A DNA stretch of 16,595 bases from an uncultured Helicobacteraceae bacterium. Lineage in GTDB: Bacteria; Campylobacterota; Campylobacteria; Campylobacterales; Helicobacteraceae. The position numbers and the translations under genes are program-made. Shown one piece after another: positions 1 through 6,732 of the stretch. The stretch is taken from the NCBI GenBank assembly GCA_910578285.1, contig CAJTQL010000011.1, forward strand, positions 63,077 to 79,671, given 5' to 3'. The stretch's first letter is position 1, and each line of letters opens with the position of its first letter. The notes below the pieces were generated by a model. That model saw nothing but the letters and a program-made list of their open reading frames with translations. It was not told the DNA's origin and made no database searches.

Positions 1-8
1 GGGGGGGG
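1..8. repeat. Homopolymer G/C tract (at least 8), candidate contingency tract
   Basis: Eight G's on the plus strand (C's on the coding minus strand) form the first bases of the window. The tract may be longer, because the window starts inside it. No other G or C run of this length occurs in the window, and it lies at codons 15-17 of a frame with its own ribosome binding site. Length heterogeneity here would also explain why an assembly stops at this point. Confidence 0.7.
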
Positions 9-52
9 ATTGTATCGGTGTTGCAAGCCATATTGTCTATATTTTGTTTCAT
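1..52 (-). CDS. 5' end of an unidentified gene with a poly-C tract in its early codons (partial)
   Basis: On the minus strand an ATG at 52-50 follows a good ribosome binding site (AAAGGA, 6 nt upstream). It opens a frame reading MKQNIDNMACNTDTIPP, which runs straight into the run of C's at the window edge. It begins 10 nt after the tcdA stop and is probably the last gene of that operon. A C-tract within the first 20 codons is the classic layout of a slipped-strand phase-variable gene in Helicobacter and Campylobacter, where changes in tract length switch the frame on or off. Only 17 full codons are visible, so the product is unknown. The start and ribosome binding site are seen directly; phase variation is inferred from the tract and its position. 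Confidence 0.6.
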   Translation of the reverse strand, partial: MKQNIDNMACNTDTIPP

Positions 53-62
53 TATCTATCCT

Positions 63-725
63 TTATGGTTTTTTTAGAATCCTGCGAATCGCCTCGCTTG
101 CGAGCTGCAAGCCAAAAGCGCCTGTAACTGCTTCACAGCTGCCGAGCTTTTTACAATGCGGTGCTTCGGCGCTAAAGACGACTTTGAAATTCCCGCGAAA
201 GCCTGTTTTGGTGAGTTGCTCGCGAAATTTGCGCGCGAAGCGATCGCCATGACTTTTCCAAATCCAGTCGACTTTGATGAGCGCAGGGTTGAGCCTCTTT
301 GCGCTGCCCATAGAGCTAAAGAGTTTATTTTGCGCCCAATGTGCAATGGCGACTTTGCCCGGAATATCATCAATACAATCAAGCACGACATCATAATCAT
401 CGATATGGAGATGTGTCAGAAATTCCCAATCGACTCGTTTCTGAATGCCCACAATGCCATGGTAGAGTTTTTGCAGCGCGAGCACCTTTGGTTCATCGAG
501 CGCGTCCGAGCCAATCTGCCGATTTTGGTTTGTGATTTCGAAGACATCATCATCGACAATGGTGAGATTTCCCACACCTGTGCGGTAGAGACAATCAAGC
601 GCAAAGCCACCCACCCCGCCAGTTCCCATAATGATAACCGAGGCATTTTGTAGTTGCTCAAAACCTTCTTTTTGAAACAGAAAACGGCTGCGTGTAAATC
701 TGTCAATGGGTTCACTTATAACCAT
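63..725 (-). CDS. tcdA: TcdA/CsdL-like tRNA threonylcarbamoyladenosine dehydratase (ThiF/E1 family)
   Basis: This E1-like enzyme should adenylate and dehydrate tRNA t6A37 to the cyclic ct6A form in the cytoplasm. The 220-residue protein opens with the RFTR segment typical of TcdA. It then has the nucleotide-binding loop GTGGVGG (residues 34-40), the acidic DDD (58-60), the NQNRQ signature (66-70) and a lysine at 80. The later blocks GSAKRLNP and VVFSAEAP match the TcdA pattern better than ThiF or MoeB, and the CxxC zinc pairs of MoeB/ThiF are not seen. It is shorter than E. coli TcdA (about 268 aa), mainly by loss of a C-terminal insert. The ATG at 725 lies inside the end of surE (10-nt overlap) and is preceded by AAGGAG at 9 nt. 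Cotranscription with surE and ispA is likely. A generic ThiF-family role cannot be fully excluded. Confidence 0.85.
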   Translation of the reverse strand: MVISEPIDRFTRSRFLFQKEGFEQLQNASVIIMGTGGVGGFALDCLYRTGVGNLTIVDDDVFEITNQNRQIGSDALDEPKVLALQKLYHGIVGIQKRVDWEFLTHLHIDDYDVVLDCIDDIPGKVAIAHWAQNKLFSSMGSAKRLNPALIKVDWIWKSHGDRFARKFREQLTKTGFRGNFKVVFSAEAPHCKKLGSCEAVTGAFGLQLASEAIRRILKKP

Positions 726-1486
726 TTTTCGAGACTCCTTAAGCTCTCATAACTTGTGAGATTGAGTTTGAGCGGTGTGATACTCGCATAGTTGTCAAAC
801 ACAGCGGCAAAGTCCGAGCGCCCAAGTTCTCTTTCGTCAAATTCGATGGGGTGGACACCGAGCCAATAATATTCTTCTCCACGCGGGTTTCTGTGTAGGT
901 GCGCATCATTGCCATAGAGGCGATAGCCAAGCTCACAGATTTTGTAGCCCCTAAAATCAGTGATTTTGCAATCGGGGATATTGATATTCAAAAGCTCGCG
1001 GTTGGGTAAGGGGAAGCCATCGTTTAAGATTTTCGCGATAATCTCAAACGCGACTTTGCGTGCAAGTGCGAAATCTTTTGTGATATTGTCATCTGCCATA
1101 TATTGTGAGAATGCAACCGAGGGAATCCCGGCAATCACGCCTTCCATCGCGCCCGCAACGGTGCCTGAATAGGTTGTATCTTCGCCCATATTGCTACCTA
1201 GATTGATTCCGCTCACAACCACATCAGGACGATGCCCATCGGCAAAGAGTGAATGCAACGCAAGATAGATACAATCTGTCGGCGTGCCATTGTGCAGTTT
1301 GTAATAATCATCACCCACACTCACAAAACGTAGTGGCGAGGTAAGCGTAAGTGAATGCCCACAAGCTGATTTTTGCGAGCTTGGCGCGACAATGATGACG
1401 CGCCCTAAAGGTGCAAGCGCTTCACGTAATGCAAGCAGAGCAGGCGAATCAAAGCCATCATCGTTAGTAATCAGGATTGTTTTCAC
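716..1486 (-). CDS. surE: 5'/3'-nucleotidase SurE
   Basis: SurE is a cytoplasmic divalent-metal-dependent phosphatase that removes phosphate from nucleoside 5'- and 3'-monophosphates; in other bacteria it is linked to stationary-phase survival. The 256-residue protein has every expected metal and active-site element. These are the N-terminal ITNDDGFDSP block with the Asp pair at 9-10, Ser40 in APSSQKSACGHS, and SGINLGSN with Asn95, followed by the YSGTVAGAMEG signature (106-116). Length is normal for the family (about 250-270). The start is GTG, read from the sequence GTGA, so it overlaps the ispA stop by 4 nt. That arrangement implies translational coupling; only a weak AAAGG precedes it. 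tcdA follows with a 10-nt overlap. Confidence 0.96.
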   Translation of the reverse strand: MKTILITNDDGFDSPALLALREALAPLGRVIIVAPSSQKSACGHSLTLTSPLRFVSVGDDYYKLHNGTPTDCIYLALHSLFADGHRPDVVVSGINLGSNMGEDTTYSGTVAGAMEGVIAGIPSVAFSQYMADDNITKDFALARKVAFEIIAKILNDGFPLPNRELLNINIPDCKITDFRGYKICELGYRLYGNDAHLHRNPRGEEYYWLGVHPIEFDERELGRSDFAAVFDNYASITPLKLNLTSYESLRSLEKWL

Positions 1487-2361
1487 ACTTTGCCTTTGAA
1501 ATAGGAATGCAGAATCTCGCCAAAGAGGTTATGCAAGGTGGCGTTCTCATGGCATGCATCAAGAATTTTAGCATGCAAGGAGCGCAGCACATCGCGTGAG
1601 GTTTCGAGCCCCAAAAGATTAGTGTAGCTATTCTTTTGTATGTCGCTGTGTGTGGGTTTGCCTGCTTCCTCGCTCGCCTTTGTGATGTCGATGATGTCGT
1701 CATAGATTTGAAACATCAGCCCAAGCTGCAGCCCTAGTGCGTAGATTTGTTCGCAGGTTTTCTCGTCTGCCTCACAAATAGTTGCGCCCATTTTGAGCGC
1801 AGCGGCAATCAGCATTCCTGTTTTGTGGAGATGCAAAAATTCAAGCTGTTTAATATCGAGTCGAATGTTTTCAAAATAGCAATCGAGCACCTGTCCAAGC
1901 ACCATTCCCTCAAGCCCCCCATTGCTTGCGAGAGTGGCGATGAGCTCGAGGCGCACAGAACGTGGGAGTGTCGCTTTTGAGAGGAGATAGAACGCATATG
2001 TATTCAGCGCATCACCCACAAGCACAGCCAAATCTTCGCTATATTTCACATGAAGTGTAGGGTGCGCGCGTCGCAAGTCGGCATTGTCCATACATGGCAA
2101 ATCGTCATGAATGAGCGAATAGGTGTGGAGGCACTCGAGTGCAAGTGCAGCTTGGAAGATTCCCTTTTTTTGCGCAAAACGTTGCGAATCGAGCGCGAGA
2201 ATGGTGGCAAACAAGAGACGTGGGCGGAAACGTTTGCCGCCATTTTGCACCATTTCCCACAGCGCCTGTTCGTAGTGTGGGTGAAATGAGGGCACAACAG
2301 GCGCGCTCTGCCGCAAAAAGGATTCGAATTCATAAAGAAGCTCGGTCAGCCTATTGTTCAC
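1483..2361 (-). CDS. ispA: Short-chain polyprenyl diphosphate synthase (farnesyl/geranyl diphosphate synthase)
   Basis: This enzyme condenses isopentenyl diphosphate with allylic diphosphates to make farnesyl diphosphate, the precursor for undecaprenyl phosphate and the menaquinone side chain. The 292-residue protein has GGKRFRPRL (41-49) and the first aspartate-rich motif DDLPCMD with RR following (86-98). It also has GQVLD (156-160) and the second motif DDIID (221-225). The four residues between Asp87 and Asp92 of the first motif are typical of bacterial type FPP synthases, so a short chain product is likely. The start is GTG at 2361, inside the end of the PDZ gene (11-nt overlap), with a strong GGAGG 8 nt upstream. 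A ybaB / PDZ / ispA order is also known in Campylobacter, which supports the identification. Confidence 0.93.
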   Translation of the reverse strand: MNNRLTELLYEFESFLRQSAPVVPSFHPHYEQALWEMVQNGGKRFRPRLLFATILALDSQRFAQKKGIFQAALALECLHTYSLIHDDLPCMDNADLRRAHPTLHVKYSEDLAVLVGDALNTYAFYLLSKATLPRSVRLELIATLASNGGLEGMVLGQVLDCYFENIRLDIKQLEFLHLHKTGMLIAAALKMGATICEADEKTCEQIYALGLQLGLMFQIYDDIIDITKASEEAGKPTHSDIQKNSYTNLLGLETSRDVLRSLHAKILDACHENATLHNLFGEILHSYFKGKV

Positions 2362-3439
2362 TCAAAAGCCCTCCAAACTGCAGTGCGCCGCTACCGCCAT
2401 CGTTGCGTCCGCTCGAGATTCCGCTTCCGCCTCCACCGCGTTGGTTAATTGTTACAAAAAATTGAAATCCATTGCGCACGACCAAAAAAACCATTTGCCC
2501 ATGTGATTGTGAGCTAATGAGCTTTGCGCCCTCAACAAAATCTGGCGGCATAGGCTTGTTATTGAGTTTTAGAATCTGGTCGCCCACTTGCAGCTTTTCA
2601 AATCCGGGTGGTGTGTCGCCCATTTGTTCAATCACCCATTCAGGCGAAAACTGAATCTGAAGTGCCGAGAGGTAGTCATAGGGCAAGAGCATGCCGCCCT
2701 TGCGGTTAAAAACCCGTGTGATAATCTCCTCTTCTTTGCCATTGCGTATCACGCGCAAGTCGACTTCGCCCCCGGGCGAGAGCTCATAGATTCCTTGCAA
2801 AAATTCGTTGAAACTAAGCGGCGTTTTGCCCTTAATGCTCACAATCTCATCGCCCATTTGTAGCCCGATTCCTTCAATGAAGGGTTCGACATAATCCACG
2901 AGAATGCGCCCATTTGCGCCCTGCACAAAGAGCGCACCCAAATCGCCATAGCGGAAATTTTTGCCCTCGAGAAAGCGCTTGATATAGGGTGTTTCGATAA
3001 AGCCTTGACCTGCACCAAGCCCATAGAATTGGTAGCAAATCGAGGTAATCACGCTATTTGGGGGCGTTGGTACGCTAAATTTTGCATATTCCAAGAATCC
3101 ATTCATGCGTGAAGTAATCTTGCCAAGCGTGAATCCCGAGATTGTCCCCACGCCAATCATTGATTGCGCTACATCGTCTGTGAGCTCGCGCAGTTCGAGC
3201 GGGACCATTTTTTTCTTTGCCTTGAGTAGATAGAGTCCCATAAATCTATCGCTTTTGATAATCTCAAAACCGCGCGGTGGTTCAGCGCCGAAATAGAGCA
3301 ATTCGCGTTCGTTTAGTGCCACAGCAGTGCTATTGCCCACCTTTTCCATCGAAAGAGCGAGGCGCTGGGCACATCGAGAATAATCCGCGCTCAATGCGAG
3401 CGTAAAGATAAAAGCTAAAGACAAAATGATTCGAATCAT
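2351..3439 (-). CDS. Exported protein with two PDZ-type domains
   Basis: The protein (362 aa) begins with a clear signal peptide (MIRIILSLAFIFTLALSADY), so it should be periplasmic. Residues about 25-175 are a region I do not recognise. A PDZ domain follows at about 178-247, with the typical GLQMGDEIVSIKGK segment. A second PDZ-like unit lies at about 270-335 (EKLQVGDQILKLNNKPM). The tail is glycine- and serine-rich (about 335-357) and probably disordered. No protease catalytic triad is visible, so it is more likely a scaffold or adaptor than an HtrA/DegP enzyme. The ATG at 3439 overlaps the ybaB stop by 1 nt (TAATG) and has AAAGGA 6 nt upstream. The gene occupies the same position between ybaB and ispA in Campylobacter, but no function is assigned there that I can rely on. 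Confidence 0.85.
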   Translation of the reverse strand: MIRIILSLAFIFTLALSADYSRCAQRLALSMEKVGNSTAVALNERELLYFGAEPPRGFEIIKSDRFMGLYLLKAKKKMVPLELRELTDDVAQSMIGVGTISGFTLGKITSRMNGFLEYAKFSVPTPPNSVITSICYQFYGLGAGQGFIETPYIKRFLEGKNFRYGDLGALFVQGANGRILVDYVEPFIEGIGLQMGDEIVSIKGKTPLSFNEFLQGIYELSPGGEVDLRVIRNGKEEEIITRVFNRKGGMLLPYDYLSALQIQFSPEWVIEQMGDTPPGFEKLQVGDQILKLNNKPMPPDFVEGAKLISSQSHGQMVFLVVRNGFQFFVTINQRGGGGSGISSGRNDGGSGALQFGGLLSEQ

Positions 3440-3744
3440 TATGTATCCTTTAGATTAAGATTGAGGTCGCCTAGGAGCTCCATTGCCATATTGTTGCGAT
3501 TGTTTTGGACATTTGCAAGCACATCATTAATCGCACTGATGAGCAAAATCTGCAAGGATTCTTTGTCATCTAGCAACGAATCATCGATGGTGATGTCAAT
3601 AATCTCTCCTTTGCCATTTGCGCTGACACTCACGAGCCCACCGCCACTTTTTGTGGTAAAAGAACGTTTTTGTGTCTCTTCTTCGATTTCCTTGGTTTTG
3701 TTTTGTAGCTCATTCATGAGCGATGAGATTTGGTTGAAGTCCAA
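3439..3744 (-). CDS. ybaB: YbaB/EbfC family nucleoid-associated DNA-binding protein
   Basis: Small YbaB/EbfC proteins form dimers shaped like tweezers that bind DNA and affect nucleoid structure and gene expression. The signature is clear: a helical N-terminus (NELQNKTKEIEEETQ), then the beta region SGGGLVSVSANGKGEIIDITID, then DDKESLQILLISAINDV. I place the start at the TTG at 3744 (101 aa, reading MDFNQISS). It has an excellent AAGGAGG 8 nt upstream, and the H. pylori family member also begins with MDF. An in-frame ATG at 3768 would add eight residues (MAEKEGGL) but has no ribosome binding site; those codons are the Shine-Dalgarno region itself. The gene opens a tightly packed unit with the PDZ gene, ispA, surE and tcdA. 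Confidence 0.88.
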   Translation of the reverse strand: MDFNQISSLMNELQNKTKEIEEETQKRSFTTKSGGGLVSVSANGKGEIIDITIDDSLLDDKESLQILLISAINDVLANVQNNRNNMAMELLGDLNLNLKDT

Positions 3745-3809
3745 CAATCCTCCCTCCTTTTCTGCCATTATAAAGGCTTTTTGTTTGTAAATTCCTAAAG
3801 CGAGTATGT

Positions 3810-3839
3810 ATTATACCATTTTATGAATATCTTATACAA
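3810..3839 (-). promoter_or_regulatory. Candidate promoter for the ybaB-PDZ-ispA-surE-tcdA unit
   Basis: On the minus strand there is a perfect extended -10 (TGG followed by TATAAT, hexamer at 3810-3815). A weak -35 TTGTAT lies at 3834-3839, 18 nt away. The -35 half is inside the last codons of hydE. Transcription should start near 3803, giving a leader of about 60 nt before the TTG start of ybaB. This would let the housekeeping unit be expressed independently of the hydrogenase operon. Confidence 0.6.
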
Positions 3840-5518
3840 TCAAGTGCGTTGTTTGTTGGCAACACAAGCGTAATATTGGGCGGCATAAAATGCAATAGAC
3901 GATTTGCAAGCGGTGTAAAAGAGAGCATCGAACCACTCACAATTGCCGTATCGAGCACAAAATTTTCACACAAATCGCGGATAAAATTGCCAAAAAATTC
4001 TGCCAAACTTTCGAGGATTCCAAACGCGAGCGTTTGCTCATCGACACCAGCGAGGCGAAAACTCATTGCCGAGCGCAAGATTGAGAGATGTGTGAGCTGC
4101 ACGCCATTTTCGCTCGCGGCGAGCTTGAAGTCGATTCGGGGACCATTTTGCCCCAAAAAGCCCTCGGCAAACGCGAGCATACGTGCTTTTGCGCTTGCCA
4201 AATCGATCGTCTCATCGTAGAGCAGCTGATAGACAATGCCAAGAATATCAAAAATATTGTTGCTTTGGTGTGTCGAGGTGAGGTGGATTTTGTGCATCGA
4301 TTCATCAAAAAGGAGATTCTCGATTTGAGGGTAGGCTTTTTTGAAATTCTGCAAGAGTTTTGCGCCTGTCTCATCGTGCATAATGTCTTGTAGCCACATT
4401 CCAACGCGCAGCGGAAATGCGATATGCAGCACCTTTTTGAGCCGCCCTTGTTGCAAGATTGCGCCCACGGTCGGCAAATCGTAGCTCAAATGCACGCAGA
4501 CGCAATCGCGCGGCAATGTATCGCCATCATCTGCCAAAAGCCGCGCATAGCTTGGATAGGCAAGCATAGAACGTTCTTTGCTCAACACAAAAAAGGTGGA
4601 ATTGTCAGTCACGGTGAGCAACAATGGCGATGTTGTGATAAATGGCGCGATGAAAGCGTTTGGGTAGCGCTCACGCATTTCTTTTTCGCCAAGCGCGCAA
4701 TGCCGCACATAGAGTGCATCGATTCCTTGTTCTTTGAGGCAGAGCGCAAGAATCTGCAAGGCATTGTCATATGGTAGCACCACAGCTTCGCCAAATGCAA
4801 TCACGATGGGCGCATGCAAAGAAAGCTTTTGCGTGTGTGTCGATTCAATCTCATCAGCGAGGAGTTGTTTGGGCGGCAAGAACAATACGGGCTTCTCCCA
4901 GCTTGCAAGCGCGCTTGCTTGCGCTTTGCTCACACGGAATAAGAGTTCGAGCGATGCAAGATCAAGCGGCAGAATCCATTCGCGATTTTGCGGACGTAGG
5001 CTTAGAATCTTCGCACCATAGAGTGTTTGAAAATAGAGCTCTTCACCTTCAATGAGCTTTTGGGCAAGCGCACGAAAGCTTAGGGCAATCACGCCTTCTT
5101 TTGCCTCATCGTCTCCCAAAACATCGACACCATCAAGAAATAAATGCCCATTATAGGGAAAACGAGTCTGCTCATCGAGTGTTTGCGAGAGTGCAAAGCT
5201 TTGCAGTGGGCGCTGCGATTCGAACAAAAAGGGGGGAAAGGTAGAATCAAGACATGGTTCAATCGCCTCTTTTTCATCGAGTAGCTCGACTTTTTCAAAG
5301 TAAAAAAAGAGTGAAACAGGCAGAGTGGATAGCGCGTCTGAAAGCGAGGTGAGCTCTTCTTTGCTGCCCGAAACCTTGAGAATAAAGCGCCCATGATTCT
5401 CATCGAATTGTGTGCCAAAGCAGCTCACATGTTCTTGTGCAATCTCGACAATGAGCTTTTCAAAATAGCCCATAGGCGAAAGTGCGCGAAAGATGAATGC
5501 AAGAGGTGCGATGCTCAT
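3821..5518 (-). CDS. hydE: HydE-type [NiFe]-hydrogenase accessory protein
   Basis: The fifth gene of the hyd operon encodes a 565-residue protein. Its position directly after the maturation protease gene is that of hydE in H. pylori and Wolinella, where hydE is needed for hydrogenase activity. The layout suggests a diverged HypF relative. An acylphosphatase-like N-terminal stretch (about 18-75) is followed by a long middle region. A C-terminal part ends in a SGSMLSFTPLANRLL segment that recalls the glycine-rich SGGxFxNxxL block of HypF. The catalytic and zinc-binding motifs of HypF (CxxC pairs, the HxxxH metal site) are not visible, so it is unlikely to be an active carbamoyltransferase. The start is ATG at 5518, overlapping the hydD stop by 1 nt (TGATG). 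A TTG one codon earlier is possible but less likely. Family and position are solid; the HypF relation is inference. Confidence 0.82.
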   Translation of the reverse strand: MSIAPLAFIFRALSPMGYFEKLIVEIAQEHVSCFGTQFDENHGRFILKVSGSKEELTSLSDALSTLPVSLFFYFEKVELLDEKEAIEPCLDSTFPPFLFESQRPLQSFALSQTLDEQTRFPYNGHLFLDGVDVLGDDEAKEGVIALSFRALAQKLIEGEELYFQTLYGAKILSLRPQNREWILPLDLASLELLFRVSKAQASALASWEKPVLFLPPKQLLADEIESTHTQKLSLHAPIVIAFGEAVVLPYDNALQILALCLKEQGIDALYVRHCALGEKEMRERYPNAFIAPFITTSPLLLTVTDNSTFFVLSKERSMLAYPSYARLLADDGDTLPRDCVCVHLSYDLPTVGAILQQGRLKKVLHIAFPLRVGMWLQDIMHDETGAKLLQNFKKAYPQIENLLFDESMHKIHLTSTHQSNNIFDILGIVYQLLYDETIDLASAKARMLAFAEGFLGQNGPRIDFKLAASENGVQLTHLSILRSAMSFRLAGVDEQTLAFGILESLAEFFGNFIRDLCENFVLDTAIVSGSMLSFTPLANRLLHFMPPNITLVLPTNNALDCIRYS

Positions 5519-6060
5519 CAAAAGCCCCGAAAGGTTGTGTGCGCGAGGCTTTGCAAGGATTGTGTGCCAATCTGTGTTGCTTCAAATCCCAAGTCGTGCA
5601 AGCGGCGCAAAACGAGCTTTTCCATTGTTTTTGCGCCCTCCAGACAAGCGTTTGAGAGCTCGAATGTCATTGTGTGCCCAATCACATGCGGCACGATTCC
5701 GATGATATGCACAGGGGGCAAATCACCATTTATCGCTGTCATTTGCAGTGTTTGAAGCATCTCGACTTCATGTGCGCTGCCTTGCCATGTGATGTGGAGC
5801 GGAATTTTGTCAAAGTCAAACGCATAGACATCGCCTTCTTTGCTGTCCTTGCCCACATTCACGCAGTCAAGCAGAATCACAGAATCGGCGCTTGTGATGG
5901 TGGGAATCAGAAATTGTGCGAGCGTGCCGCCATCGATAATCTCGAGCGCATGTTCTTTGCTGTGGAATCGGTAGTTTTTTGCAAACAAATGTGCGAGATG
6001 AGCACCGATGCCCTCATCGCCAAACAAAATATTCCCGATTCCAAGCAGTAAAACTTTCAC
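5518..6060 (-). CDS. hydD: Hydrogenase maturation endopeptidase (HyaD/HybD family)
   Basis: This nickel-dependent protease removes the C-terminal extension of the large subunit HydB after the Ni-Fe centre is inserted, allowing assembly with HydA. The 180-residue protein starts with the family signature MKVLLLGIGNILFGDEGIG. The three nickel ligands known from E. coli HybD have clear counterparts: Glu16, Asp65 (VILLDCVNVG) and His97 (GSAHEVEM). Length is normal for the family. The start is GTG at 6060, 3 nt after the hydC stop, with AAGG 7 nt upstream. The gene runs into hydE with a 1-nt overlap. Its partner substrate, HydB, is encoded two genes upstream. Confidence 0.95.
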   Translation of the reverse strand: MKVLLLGIGNILFGDEGIGAHLAHLFAKNYRFHSKEHALEIIDGGTLAQFLIPTITSADSVILLDCVNVGKDSKEGDVYAFDFDKIPLHITWQGSAHEVEMLQTLQMTAINGDLPPVHIIGIVPHVIGHTMTFELSNACLEGAKTMEKLVLRRLHDLGFEATQIGTQSLQSLAHTTFRGF

Positions 6061-6063
6061 GCA

Positions 6064-6732
6064 TTAGCCTTTTTGCTCATCATAACGATAGCCGCCAGCG
6101 ATTGTGTCAAGCCCACCGCCTGGGTAGCGCACAGCATTCCATGTTGCCATATAGATATGCACAGGGATAAAGACAACAAATGCCCATGTTGTGCAATGGT
6201 GGATAAAGCGCACTTGTGCCAAGCCGCCAAACATGACTTCGACTGATTTGAATAGCGGCTCCAATGCACCGCCTAGCCCTTCATGATAGGTGTGCATATA
6301 GAGCACAATCCCCGTGACAGACATCAGCACAATCAGAATCATTAGGAATGTGTAGGTTACAAGCTGCAAAGGATTATATGCCCCATTTTGTTTAGGGTGT
6401 GTGCCAAACAACAAGTAGGTTTTGAGAATCGCAATCCATTTGGAGGCACTTAGCGAATCGGGAAATGATTGACGCTCTTGAGCAGAACCTCGCGAGAAAA
6501 AGAAGAGATAGAATCGAAACAATGTTGCACCAATGAGCACAAAGCCGATGATGACATGCCAGCCACGTGCAAGCGCATAGAGTTTCATGCTCGGCTCGGG
6601 TGTGAGGAATGGATAGCCAAGATAGAATCCTGTGATAATCAGCGCAAAAATGCACAGCGCACGCACCCAGTGCAAGATACGCGTGAGCGGGCTGAACTCG
6701 ATATGTCGCGTAAAGGTTTTGCTAGATTCCAT
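6064..6732 (-). CDS. hydC: [NiFe]-hydrogenase membrane cytochrome b subunit
   Basis: HydC is the di-heme cytochrome b that anchors HydA/HydB to the periplasmic face of the inner membrane and passes electrons to menaquinone. The 222-residue protein has four predicted membrane helices (about 22-40, 57-79, 125-146, 180-199). The histidines expected to ligate heme are His21 (LTRILHW), His59 (RGWHVIIGF), His178/179 (RFIHHC) and His192 (PVHIY). I use the ATG at 6732, which has AAGGAG 6 nt upstream and gives an N-terminus of normal length. A longer frame open to 6801 lies entirely within hydB and lacks a ribosome binding site. The start overlaps the end of hydB by 11 nt, so translation is probably coupled. 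Confidence 0.94.
   Translation of the reverse strand: MESSKTFTRHIEFSPLTRILHWVRALCIFALIITGFYLGYPFLTPEPSMKLYALARGWHVIIGFVLIGATLFRFYLFFFSRGSAQERQSFPDSLSASKWIAILKTYLLFGTHPKQNGAYNPLQLVTYTFLMILIVLMSVTGIVLYMHTYHEGLGGALEPLFKSVEVMFGGLAQVRFIHHCTTWAFVVFIPVHIYMATWNAVRYPGGGLDTIAGGYRYDEQKG

Noticed and set aside
156..653. Long plus-strand reading frame opposite tcdA
   Set aside because: It lies antisense to a gene with clear family motifs, has no ribosome binding site and resembles no protein.
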